A stretch of 64,000 nucleotides of DNA from assembly GCA_054601695.1 (NCBI GenBank), contig BAAHQB010000139.1, positions 62,001-126,000 on the forward strand, read 5' to 3'. This document shows positions 1-64,000 of the stretch, in pieces (position 1 is the stretch's first letter; the number at the start of each line of letters is the position of its first letter). The translations under genes and the position numbers were made by a program. Below the pieces are notes generated by a model that was given only the letters and a program-made list of their open reading frames with translations, searched no databases and was not told the origin of the DNA. Source of the DNA: Amorphochlora amoebiformis (lineage: Eukaryota > Cercozoa > Chlorarachniophyceae).

Positions 1-2
1 AC

Positions 3-9712
<9,710 letters not shown>

Positions 9713-10340
9713 GACTATTTAAATAGCGGAGAGTCTGGAGACCTCTGGAGAATACCTTAATAGTCTCTAAGTATCTCAAGGTTGAATATCTGGTGTTTTT
9801 ACGAATCCCGGGATAACTGCTTATCGATTTAAATCCCAGCGAATCCCAGCATCCACAAGGTCACTGTTAAAGGTTAAAGGTTTACTATTAGAGGCTTGAT
9901 GGCAAAAAGGACACGTGTGTACATACCCAGATACACGTGTCAAAATGAAAGCTGGCGGGAAGGCGCCACACGCGGCCGAATCGGCAAATTGTAGCCCCCA
10001 TACAGCAGATCCTCGAAATAAAGAGGATAACACAGGTTCAGAATGCAATTATTCATGGTATCATGATAAAAAAGACAGAAAAAAAAGGGAGGAATCAACA
10101 ATATATGTCGTAAAATGGCCCTCGAAAATAACACCCGAATCGCCCAAGATCCTCAGCATCACCAATGTGTGTATATACGTCTCACATACATCAATCTTCG
10201 CGTATATAAAATTTAAACATTTCCTAGACTCGAAGTACCTCTCAACAAGTCAGTACTTACAATCAACAATATAAACAGGTATTCTATGGAATATATTCTC
10301 GAAATAAATAATGTATATAGTATCATAATATTACCAACAA
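9713..10340 (-). promoter_or_regulatory. Upstream region of the FW-domain gene
   Basis: About 630 bases of near-normal composition lie directly upstream of the start codon at 9712. Two paired words flank 9925, reading ACACGTGTGT and ATACACGTGT. Both strands are open for more than 75 codons between 9821 and 10274, but neither frame carries on into an exon: the minus frame holds an isolated C-x2-C (HTCPFCHQAS) whose splice phase does not fit. I treat this as promoter and 5' leader. No TATA box or start site can be fixed by eye. Confidence 0.5.
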
Positions 10341-10505
10341 GAGTAATCTAAAGCTAATATATATATATATATATATATAAATATATATGTATGTATATAT
10401 TATACAAATATATATATGTATATATATGTGTGTTATATATATATATATATATGAAAATACTATATATATACATATATACATATATAATTACATGTATACA
10501 TAGAC

Positions 10506-10566
<61 letters not shown>

Positions 10567-10706
10567 GCATGCATGTTAGAAATCTTATGTACATGTGCAA
10601 TGTATATATAAATATATAATGTAAATATATATATATATATATATATATGTGTATGTGTATACACATAAATATATATATATAGATATAATATATATGTATA
10701 CATGTA

Positions 10707-10742
<36 letters not shown>

Positions 10743-10763
10743 TATATACATATATATTTATAT

Positions 10764-10795
<32 letters not shown>

Positions 10796-11201
10796 CATAC
10801 ATATGTATGTGTATATATATATATATATAATATATGTATATATATTTATATATATGTATATATCTTAATATATATGTCTCAAACTATCCCTAATCCTGAC
10901 CCTAACCCTTACTCTAACCCTAAAACTTAACTCTAGCACTCACCCTAACCGTTTCCCTAACCCTAACTCTAATTAAAACTTACCCTAACCTTAATCCTAA
11001 CCCTAACCCTAAAACTTACTCTAAACCAACCCTAATCCTAACCCCTAACTCCTAGCTCTAACTCTAACCATAACACTAAATTGTCACTAATCCTAACCCT
11101 AACCCTAAGCACATGCTGTATATATATATTATGTATATCTGTGTGTTCATATATGTTTATATATATATATATATATAAATATATATATATATATGCGTAT
11201 A

Positions 11202-11243
<42 letters not shown>

Positions 11244-11280
11244 AATACACACATATATATATATAAATATATTAATATTT
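10341..11280. repeat. (TA)n tracts with a degenerate CCCTAA block
   Basis: 10341-10880 and 11115-11280 are TA-rich tract. Between them, 10884-11108 is CCCTAA repeat broken by many substitutions (for example CCTGACC, CTAGCTC, ACCATAAC), much more eroded than the blocks inside the COG7 gene. I see no gene. Confidence 0.8.
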
Positions 11281-11590
11281 ATTTACAAGTTATTTATTTA
11301 CAAGTTACAACTGCAATTATCTCTCAGTTTTTCACAACTTGATACAAATACAAATCTATGCTTGTGTGTTTTCTAACAGTGAAATTTACAGTCAAATATG
11401 GGCTAGTCTGGGAGCACAAGCGCTAAATTCAAACATGGACCGAGAAGATTAATACATTTGACGCAAGAGTCTCAAGACTTAAACTAATGAAAAAAAATGC
11501 CCGATCGAGGTGAGACTGTATAACTAATCATTGATAAGGTGACGTTGGTATACATGTATGGACTGTACACTGTAGTACGCACAATGCAAA

Positions 11591-11800
11591 TTATACAATG
11601 AATTTGTACATTAATGCTTGATTACCCGGAAATTTTGCATGAATGGGGTCCCATATGCGATCTTTTCTGTCATCAAGATGGATATGGGTTGACAAAACAG
11701 AATTCCCATTTATTCCTAGGACGGATTCAATCACACTCCAAAGAATATCCATCTCCCAGTCGATAAAAGTGCCCTTGCTTTCATCTCCGACGCCATCAGT
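11591..11800 (-). CDS. Possible terminal exon of an unidentified minus-strand gene
   Basis: After a CACGTGTCAG acceptor, 69 codons are open on the minus strand and end in TAA at 11591-11593. The translation has ordinary protein composition: it begins TDGVGDESKGTFIDWEMDIL and contains THIHLDDRKDRIWDPIHAKF. There is no in-frame ATG between the acceptor and the nearest upstream stop, so it would have to be spliced or start at the internal Met (residue 17). Earlier exons would lie antisense to the plus-strand gene that starts at 11945, and I found none. It could be a real exon, an independent 53-residue ORF, or a relic. Confidence 0.4.
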   Translation of the reverse strand, partial: TDGVGDESKGTFIDWEMDILWSVIESVLGINGNSVLSTHIHLDDRKDRIWDPIHAKFPGNQALMYKFIV

Positions 11801-11944
11801 CTGACACGTGAGCCACTGCCGGCGGAGACCGGTGGAGTTTCATTTCGAGGCTAAGAGCACGTGTCACTGCAAAACACGTGTCGCTGCATTCTTACAAATA
11901 ATTCGGCTGCTGTTCATGTACCCCTCTGCAAAAAATCGCAAGCT

Positions 11945-12739
11945 ATGGGAGGATGGATGTGCAGACCCGCGAGGGGAAACGATGCGGTGGATACCGCGCC
12001 GGACGTTGTAGCCGTGTCAGAATCGGCCGGAAAGGGTGACCCTGCACCCCCCGCGGAAAATGATGCAAACGCTGAAATCGCTGGGGTAACACTGTTTTCT
12101 CTTTTAGATCAATGTATTCGGAAGATATCGTTCCGATGCGTGGAATATTTGGCTTCGTGCGAGTGGTCTAAGTGTTTTTTGACCCGTAGGAGGTGTCAGA
12201 AAACGTCGACGTGAAAGCGCGCAACCAGAAAAAGAAGGGTAAGCACTTTGATTCACAAGATATTCCAAGATTTTACACTTTTATAATATATATATCAGGA
12301 CAAGCCGAAAAGGTTGTACAATCTGAGGTAATGCGTCACCTAGTTTAGCACCCCTAGATATCCTCCGACTCCAACCTACTTTATTTTTTGTTGTTCAGAA
12401 AGCAGAGCATCGCAGGGTTGAAGGTTTGCAGAGTAAATCCTCGGACAAGCAGCTGGAAGTTCAACTCTTCGGAACAGAGCAGCCCACTCGAAAGTATCCT
12501 TGCATAATTTCGGTCGAGTGAGTGGACTTATGATAGCGTAACCCTCGTTAGGAGAAGCAAGGGTCGTGCACGCTCTCCTGTTGCGTCAACGAAGAGTAAG
12601 CCGCCGAAGCAGAAGCACCTGAAGTATGTATAATCATGCTACAGTCCACAAAATGTTATTCACCTCACATATTGTCAGGTACAAGAAAGCTACCTACAAG
12701 AAAGCACGTCAAATCAACCAACCTCGCAAGCACTACTGA
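11945..12739 (+). CDS. Complete six-exon gene for a 156-residue basic protein of unknown function
   Basis: Exons are 11945-12085, 12190-12238, 12299-12327, 12399-12517, 12552-12623 and 12679-12739, totalling 471 bases including the TGA at 12737-12739. The introns are short (34 to 104 bases), all GT-AG, and the phase carries through (0, 1, 0, 2, 2). ATG 11945 is the first ATG after an in-frame stop. The protein starts MGGWMCRPARGNDAVDTAPD, has an acidic Ala/Pro/Glu-rich N-terminal third, a middle that reads QAEKVVQSE then KAEHRRVEGLQSKSSDKQLE, and a very basic tail (RSKGRARSPVASTKSKPPKQ, YKKATYKKARQINQPRKHY). The tail suggests nucleic-acid binding or nuclear location, as inference. I recognise no family. 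Unlike its neighbours, its introns contain almost no repeat (one short TA run at 12284-12296). Confidence 0.82.
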
Positions 12740-12912
12740 CTCTGCTACGGTATGTACAAAAGAACGACATACGGAGAAGATTATTATTAGAGTATAAAGT
12801 ATGAAAGGTAATGGTATTTTATCAGATGCCCTGCCCAGCCTCTATTCAAGCTTCGTACTGCTGGCAAGTTTATTCGCGGCGTGCATTTACAGATCTTAAA
12901 TAGATATATGCA

Positions 12913-12988
<76 letters not shown>

Positions 12989-13043
12989 ACATATAGGTGC
13001 GAGTGTGTGTTGTGTGTGCGTGTACGTTTGTAAATATAGTAGG
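12740..13043 (+). other. 3' flank of the six-exon gene
   Basis: This stretch is AT-rich with a short (TA)n tract at 12905-12990. It holds no convincing open frame, and no clear AATAAA signal is visible. Confidence 0.5.
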
Positions 13044-13235
13044 ATGTTCATTCAATGGTGCCCCATGTTATCGTTCCCAGTTTGTACATGCGCAGTGATT
13101 TGTCAAGCATTAGCGATCTGGACAGCGAGCGTTGACCCTAGTGCGGAACCTCAACCGGAGGAGTGCACGGGTGGCGCATTGCATCATATCAAAAGGCTAA
13201 TTGCAGCAAGTTTAGCGGCTGATCACAAGCTTTGA
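13044..13235 (+). CDS. Possible 63-residue ORF with a hydrophobic N-terminus
   Basis: The ATG at 13044 opens a frame to TGA 13233-13235. The start reads MFIQWCPMLSFPVCTCAVIC and the end IKRLIAASLAADHKL. The N-terminal 30 residues could act as a signal peptide or membrane segment. No homology is recognised, no intron signals support it, and it could be a chance frame in a GC-richer island. Confidence 0.3.
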   Translation: MFIQWCPMLSFPVCTCAVICQALAIWTASVDPSAEPQPEECTGGALHHIKRLIAASLAADHKL

Positions 13236-13692
13236 ATCACAAAACTTGAATTCGAATTTTCTGACTGCCGCCATGATTGTATGTGTAATTCTAGAATTGT
13301 AACTAGCGTCTAGAGTGCGGTAAACTAGGTAAATATAAATAGGTGCGTATGCTAGGTATGGTTATAGACTGGATCTAGTAGTTTTCGGATCCATGATGAT
13401 TTGCAGTACACATACTGCAGTCCAGACAGTACTTAGCTAGCTTAGAGCATAATTTAGATAATTCCTTGAATGATCCGTCTGAGAAATGATATCGATATAT
13501 ACACCACTAATTCTACCACTGCACGCCAGTGTTAAATTTGACTCTGGTACTGATCTAGCAAAGGATATTTTACGTGTTACGTTACGCATGCAAGACCAGT
13601 ATATACGTAGGACATAACCTACAGCTGAGACTTTAGCTAGCTTAGGTAGCATCTGGGTCATCTAGATAACTCACCAAAAATAAACTTTAAGA

Positions 13693-14130
13693 ACTCATGA
13701 TTCATGAATATTTATATCTGCATGTTCTAGATGTTCTATGTCTAATATATACTGTGTGTACTCACCATGACAAATTTAATACACACTTGTGTACGTCATA
13801 TACCAACGGTGTACTAGGCTGTATATACTATACGTACCATACAAACATTACATATATCATACGCACGACAGGGCCGGTACGTCTAGTAGTACGTACGCAT
13901 GGAAAGGCCGGTATATACGCACGTTAACTTATGTATATTTATATCTGCATATTCTAGATGTTCTATGTCTAGTATATCTAGTATATACTATGTGTACGCA
14001 CCATGGCCAATTTAATACACACTGGTGTACGTCATATACCAACGGTATACAAGGCTGTATACATATCATAATGATGCATGTAATACGTATCATACTATAC
14101 GTACCATGTAGCATTACATATATCACGGAA
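13693..14130 (+). repeat. Tandem duplication of a unit of about 230 bp
   Basis: 13705-13870 and 13935-14120 share long matches: the segment from ATATTTATATCTGCAT through TTCTAGATGTTCTATGTCTA, then AATTTAATACACAC, ACGTCATATACCAACGG, and the block ending CATTACATATATCA. The second copy has a small internal duplication of TCTAGTATA. I see no gene in it. Confidence 0.8.
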
Positions 14131-14240
14131 GAGCCGGTACGTACGCACGGAAGGTGTCCGGTACGTACGCACGAAAATGGCGGTACGTACGCACGGATGG
14201 GGCAACGTACGCACGGAAGGTCTCGTACGTACCATGAGTG
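14130..14240 (+). repeat. Short direct repeats of GGTACGTACGCACG
   Basis: About five units of 14-18 bases with the core GTACGTACGCACGGAA run in tandem, each with a variable spacer. The core includes the palindrome GTACGTAC. Confidence 0.75.
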
Positions 14241-14398
14241 TGGTACGTGCGTACCTTCGTATGTACAATGTATAAAACCAGTCGTTGGTCGACAGTCTAA
14301 GTGTACGCACGTGACGTCCGGATCCTTTCGAGCGACATTACTGCTTGCTAGTTCGACTCGATGAACTCATGTTACGTAACATCAGAACATGTATCTAC

Positions 14399-14434
14399 GC
14401 ATGTAACTTGATATACCCATATCAAGTTACATGC
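14399..14434. repeat. Perfect inverted repeat, 16-bp arms and 4-base loop
   Basis: The arms GCATGTAACTTGATAT and ATATCAAGTTACATGC flank the loop ACCC. It lies about 360 bases beyond the COG7 stop codon in transcript direction. It could be a hairpin in a long 3' end or a palindrome in DNA. Confidence 0.85.
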
Positions 14435-14480
14435 ATCTACGTATCTGTACATATTCTTATGATCTAGGCGATACACATGA

Positions 14481-14632
<152 letters not shown>

Positions 14633-14793
14633 TTCACATATTCAATACTCCTCCAAATTTGAAACTGATTAACTTTATATCCATTAATAATTCACTTGTA
14701 AAAAAATCACTGCCCATGCGCACCGTCTAGACTGTCTAAAAGAATGGCATATGCCATATCTAGCATATGCACATGATGCGTATGTCCAGAACG

Positions 14794-52056
<37,263 letters not shown>

Positions 52057-52640
52057 TTTTCTGAAATTTATGGCTACGTGGTCCTCGATGGTTGGCTGAA
52101 GGGGTATCTGATGCATTGGCAGCCGTGTATTTTGAATGGGGGGGGGGCGCGGCGAAGACGGTGACGAGGATGCCGACAAATTTGAAAAATTAATATCGTG
52201 ACATTCCCATGATCAGAGATTTTCGGGGATTCTCTCCACATTGTCACAGACGGGCAGTGACGGGTATCACAACCCTGGTTCCGCTGTCAGGAGCATTGAG
52301 GCGTGACTTTGCGTGAAATATGGCCATGAATGGTCTTCTCGGTGTGACACGACGCTGCATCACGATTACGTTTCCATCTTCTGCCACGGGGGTCCTGACC
52401 TTTGTGTCTGTCTGTCCACCCCCCCTTCTGTAGGTACCGATATAATATAAGATTGATGAATGAAAGTTTGTTCGAATGCTCGGCGGTGAGCCGAAATTTT
52501 GAGAAAAATGCGGGAGAGATAGATGTTTCGCACGTGTGTGTACGTTTGTCTATGTGTATATTTTTGCATGTATACATATGCAAACACATGTATGCATGGA
52601 TATATATTGGTAAGTGTAGTTTCTGAATGAGATATTTTGA
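52057..52640. promoter_or_regulatory. GC-richer region upstream of COG7, possibly a divergent promoter
   Basis: This is the only long stretch of ordinary composition between the COG7 start (minus) and the plus-strand exons to the right. On the plus strand, ATGGCCATGAATGG (52321) opens a 36-codon frame, and a very strong pyrimidine tract ending CCTTCTGTAG at 52434 precedes an open stretch (YRYNIRLMNESLFECSA) with a GTGAGC donor. The phases do not join, so I do not call a first exon, but a plus-strand transcript starting here is plausible. Confidence 0.45.
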
Positions 52641-52712
52641 TATATTAGAGGTCATAGGCATCAAAAATGTTGTATTCGTAACATTTGCATGTCAGATATT
52701 TAGTTATATATA

Positions 52713-52756
<44 letters not shown>

Positions 52757-52853
52757 GTATATGTGTATATATATAATATAAATATATATATACATATATA
52801 TATATACATATATATATATATGTAAATACTAATGTATATCATACATACATCAG

Positions 52854-54410
<1,557 letters not shown>

Positions 54411-54444
54411 GTAGCATACATATATATATATATATATATATATA

Positions 54445-54491
<47 letters not shown>

Positions 54492-54492
54492 G

Positions 54493-54561
<69 letters not shown>

Positions 54562-54597
54562 TAATATTATATATATACATATATATATATAAAAATA

Positions 54598-54635
<38 letters not shown>

Positions 54636-54699
54636 TACATACATATATATATATATATCAATATACATATATATATATATATATATACATACATTCATA

Positions 54700-54996
54700 T
54701 TCATATACGTATATATCTTATTTTTCATTACATATTATATCTTGTTTGTATGTATATTTATAAGTAGATACTATATGTAATAATAGAACATATGCATATA
54801 CTTAAAACTTATAAAAAATATCTTTCACATACGTGTATATATATATATATATATAAATATGTATAAATTCATATACGTATATATCTTATTTTTCATTACA
54901 TATCATATCTCGTTTGTGTATATATTTATAAGTAGATATTATATGTAATAATAGAACATATATATACTTACAACTTATAAAAATTATCTTTCACAC

Positions 54997-55010
<14 letters not shown>
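54700..55010 (+). repeat. Tandem duplication of about 150 bp
   Basis: 54700-54838 and 54868-55005 share ATACGTATATATCTTATTTTTCATTACATAT, then TATTTATAAGTAGATA, ATATGTAATAATAGAACATAT and ATCTTTCACA. Each copy holds a small AG/GT island (RYY) that could be a micro-exon. Confidence 0.8.
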
Positions 55011-55049
<39 letters not shown>

Positions 55050-55108
55050 AATGTGTATTAAATGTATATATATATATATAGTATATATATATATATATAT
55101 ATATATAG

Positions 55109-55147
55109 ATAACAACGAGTTGCAACTTCTTTCAATTCACGAATTTG
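55109..55147 (+). CDS. Candidate plus-strand exon
   Basis: AG acceptor after (TA)n and a GTATAT donor; reads [12 protein letters not shown] in phase 1 to 1 or [13 protein letters not shown] in phase 0 to 0. The minus strand has no matching splice pair. Confidence 0.45.
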
Positions 55148-55153
55148 GTATAT

Positions 55154-55201
<48 letters not shown>

Positions 55202-55427
55202 ACATATATATGTGTAATATGTACGTATATGTGTATATTTATATACATTGTGTATATATATGATATCTTTGTGTATATATATAAAAATATATATATATGT
55301 GTGTATATATATGTATGTATATATATATATTATGAATATAACATCTACACACATATACAGGTGTGTGTGTGTGTGTGTTTTTTGTGGGAGTGTATACACG
55401 TATATTATACAAATTATATTCATATAT

Positions 55428-55464
<37 letters not shown>

Positions 55465-55487
55465 CATCTCTATATATATATATACCT

Positions 55488-55536
<49 letters not shown>

Positions 55537-55543
55537 CATATAG

Positions 55544-55574
<31 letters not shown>

Positions 55575-55648
55575 CATATATGTATATTATATTATATATA
55601 TAGATAGATACACATATATACATATTGAGTATATACAATTTTATTTTC

Positions 55649-55710
<62 letters not shown>

Positions 55711-55753
55711 ATACATGTATGCACTTACGCTTATACCCATGACGCATTCACAG

Positions 55754-55949
55754 GCCTTTCTCCCAAAAACTCTGAAAGCCTCGTGGAAAATTCTGAGAAA
55801 ACACTCAAGAATGTTCCGAACATCTCAGAACATTCTAGTGAAAATCATCAGAATATTTCGTGGAATTCCGAGAAAATTCTAGAAATTTCAGAGGAAATTT
55901 CGGACGAATATCCTTATTCAGCGAACATTCTTGAGGAAAAAGATGATAT
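55754..55949 (+). CDS. Candidate plus-strand exon, acidic Ser/Asn/Glu-rich
   Basis: A CATTCACAG acceptor and a consensus GTAAGT donor enclose 196 open bases. In phase 1 to 2 they read [20 protein letters not shown] and on to ILEEKDD. Another frame is open for the first 60 codons, and the DNA is internally repetitive (TTCCGAACATCTCAGAACATTC-like words), so it may instead be a non-coding repeat that happens to be open. A short TTAGGG block follows at 55960-56012. Confidence 0.45.
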
Positions 55950-56110
55950 GTAAGTTAGAGTTAGGATTAGGGTTAGGGTTAGGGTTAGGGTTAGGGTTAG
56001 GGTTAGGGTTGAGGGATGTCGTTATGCGATATTTGTGAATATCTTTACACATGTTATTTATATATATATAATATATATATATATATATGTAAATATATAT
56101 ATATATAACG

Positions 56111-56142
<32 letters not shown>

Positions 56143-56166
56143 ATATATATATATATATATAATGTA

Positions 56167-56205
<39 letters not shown>

Positions 56206-56244
56206 GAAATATTTGCCGTTAGTATATTAAAACACGTACATAAG

Positions 56245-56839
<595 letters not shown>

Positions 56840-56840
56840 G

Positions 56841-57960
<1,120 letters not shown>

Positions 57961-57989
57961 CCGTTTTTCCAGGTTTATCATCTCTCTGT

Positions 57990-58450
57990 CCTAACCCTAA
58001 CCCTATCCCTAACCCTAACCCTATCCCTAACCATAACCCTAATCCTATCCGTAACCCTAACCCTAACCCTATTTGAAGATCTTGCCTAACCCTAACCCTA
58101 ACCCTAACCCTAACCTTAACCCTAACCCAATTGACTCTATCAAATCCAACGTTAATCCTAACATTAGCTATTAACTCTGGCTTTCTCTCTGCCTAACCCT
58201 AACCCTAACCCTAACCCTAACCCTAAGGGTGACTCTGACCCAATTGACTCTCTATCGAATCAAACATTATTCCAAATAGTAGCTCTTATCTCTGTCTTTC
58301 ACTAACCCTAACCCTAATCCTAACCTTAACCCTAACCCACTCTGTGGAGGAGTCAATGGTCCAGGGCTAAGACATGCTGAATAATCTGATCCTAACCCTA
58401 ACCCTAACCCTAACCCTAACCCTAACCCTAACCCTAACCCTAACCCTAAC
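57990..58450 (+). repeat. CCCTAA block with two related inserts
   Basis: CCCTAA repeats contain two versions of an insert of about 80 bases (58125-58195 and 58215-58300) sharing CCAATTGACTCT, ATC(A/G)AAT and a CTCT-rich end, then copy 6 of the 50-bp element (58341-58394) in the orientation expected for CCCTAA. Confidence 0.85.
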
Positions 58451-58545
58451 TTTCGTTGTTGTCTCTTCTCTCTTTTTTTTCTTCACTTGCTCTGACATAT
58501 TATATATATATTATATATATATATATATATATTATATATTATATA

Positions 58546-58577
<32 letters not shown>

Positions 58578-58580
58578 TAC

Positions 58581-58623
<43 letters not shown>

Positions 58624-58665
58624 CATGTATAATTATATGTATACATATATATACGTATACATCCA

Positions 58666-58804
58666 ATTCCGTCTCTCTCTGTGTGTGTTTCTCTCTCTTT
58701 CTCTCTCCCTCGCTGTCTCTCTCTTTCTCTCTCCTCGCCGTCTCTCTCTATTTTCCTCTCTCTCTCTCTCTCTCTCCCTCTCTTTGTCATTTCCTCTCTC
58801 TCTC

Positions 58805-58838
<34 letters not shown>

Positions 58839-58884
58839 TCTCTTTCTCACTTCCTCTCTCTCTCTCTCTCTCTCTTTCCATCTA

Positions 58885-58917
<33 letters not shown>

Positions 58918-59062
58918 TTTCCCCCTCTCCCCTTTTCTCTCTTTCTTTCCTCTCTCCTAAAATAATTCTCTCTCTCGCTCTCTCTCGCTCTCTCTCACTC
59001 TCTCTCTCTCCCTCTCGCTCTCTCTCGCTCTCTCTCTCTCTATCTCTCTCTCGATCCCTCTC
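58666..59062 (+). repeat. (CT)n pyrimidine tract
   Basis: CTCTCT with TTTCCTC and CGCTCT variants; 58900-58915 is (TA)n. It lies inside the presumed intron before 59777. Confidence 0.9.
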
Positions 59063-59065
59063 TCA

Positions 59066-59078
59066 ACGCTAAAGTTAG

Positions 59079-59125
<47 letters not shown>

Positions 59126-59189
59126 TATGTAGGTATATATATATATATATATATTCTTTTTATATATATAATACTATACACAAAATGTA

Positions 59190-59237
<48 letters not shown>

Positions 59238-59300
59238 GTATATAGACTCTTGTTCATGGGGCTTTTAGTCACAGGATCAACGCTAAAATTACCTTATATA

Positions 59301-59349
<49 letters not shown>

Positions 59350-59486
59350 ATATATATCTACATATATGTATATTTATATATATACATATATGTATATATA
59401 TATATGTGTGTATATATATATACGTATATAGACTCTTGTTCATGGGGCTTTTAGTCACAGGATCAACGCTAAAATTACCTTATATA

Positions 59487-59583
<97 letters not shown>

Positions 59584-59643
59584 ATATATATAGACTCTTG
59601 TGCATGGGGCTTTTAGTCACAGGATCAACGCTAAAATTACCTT
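59066..59643 (+). repeat. Partial copies of the exon at 59777 (acceptor plus exon start)
   Basis: The block GACTCTTGTTCATGGGGC with TTTTAG and the first 20-30 exon bases recurs at 59246-59296, 59428-59480 and 59591-59643, about 170 bases apart, plus a short fragment at 59066-59090. All lie in the preceding intron. The copies end in TTACCTTATATAATATAA where the true exon continues TTACTTTTCTTGATC. Confidence 0.85.
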
Positions 59644-59648
59644 ATATA

Positions 59649-59743
<95 letters not shown>

Positions 59744-59776
59744 ATATATATAGACTCTTGTTCATGGGGCTTTTAG

Positions 59777-63749
<3,973 letters not shown>

Positions 63750-64000
63750 GTGTATGTAGATATGTATTGATATATAAATATATCTAGATGTGTATATTAT
63801 TCTTATTATTATTATGTATTTATAATATATACATATATATATATATATATCTCATATATCATATCTATATATAATTCTTATTATTATTATATATTTATAA
63901 TATATACATATATATATATATATATATATCTCATATATCAGATCTATATATATATATATATATATATACATATATATCATATATCATATCTATATATATA

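Noticed and set aside
9821-10274. Overlapping open frames on both strands, one with a C-x2-C pair
   Set aside because: The minus frame does not join exon 9210-9257 in phase, while the exon at 9638-9712 completes the zinc finger with exact spacing. The plus frame has no supporting splice or homology.

Overview
This is a stretch of nuclear DNA from a eukaryote whose introns are full of simple repeats. Most of the sequence is (TA)n tract, interstitial telomere-type TTAGGG/CCCTAA repeat, and GA- or CT-rich tract. Nearly all of the long open frames are translations of these repeats and are not genes. The real coding sequence is cut into exons of about 10 to 120 bases. I found them by looking in the non-repetitive islands for an AG acceptor, a GT (rarely GC) donor and an open frame, then testing whether the reading phase carries from exon to exon. 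The standard genetic code works throughout. TTAGGG as the telomere-like unit fits many lineages (fungi, animals, several protists), so I cannot name the organism. A protist with bloated introns is my best guess.

Layout. (1) 3-9712, minus: the 5' part of a gene in at least 17 exons, encoding two RanBP2-type zinc fingers, a coiled linker and an NBR1/ILRUN-type four-tryptophan (FW) domain. It runs off the left edge. (2) 9713-11944: upstream DNA of that gene, a degenerate CCCTAA block, and a possible minus-strand terminal exon at 11591-11800. (3) 11945-12739, plus: a compact complete six-exon gene for a 156-residue basic protein I do not recognise. (4) 12740-14793: a short possible ORF, a tandem duplication and a perfect hairpin. 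(5) 14794-52056, minus: a complete COG7 gene (conserved oligomeric Golgi complex subunit 7). I resolve 58 exons with 2538 coding bases (845 residues) spread over 37 kb, so about 93 percent is intron. All TTAGGG blocks longer than about 250 bases except one (57990-58450) lie in its introns. (6) 52057-52640: GC-richer, probably divergent upstream DNA. (7) 52.8-64.0 kb, plus: exons of an unidentified gene. The chain 59777-63749 is phase-consistent and continues past the right edge; exons before it are tentative.

The most striking pattern is that many introns hold damaged extra copies of the edge of the neighbouring exon together with its splice site. Copies of an exon's end plus donor sit in the following intron, and copies of an exon's start plus acceptor sit in the preceding intron. 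In three places whole exons are present in three or four tandem copies with splice sites kept. A second pattern is a roughly 50-bp element present six times, always embedded in TTAGGG repeat and always in the same orientation relative to it.
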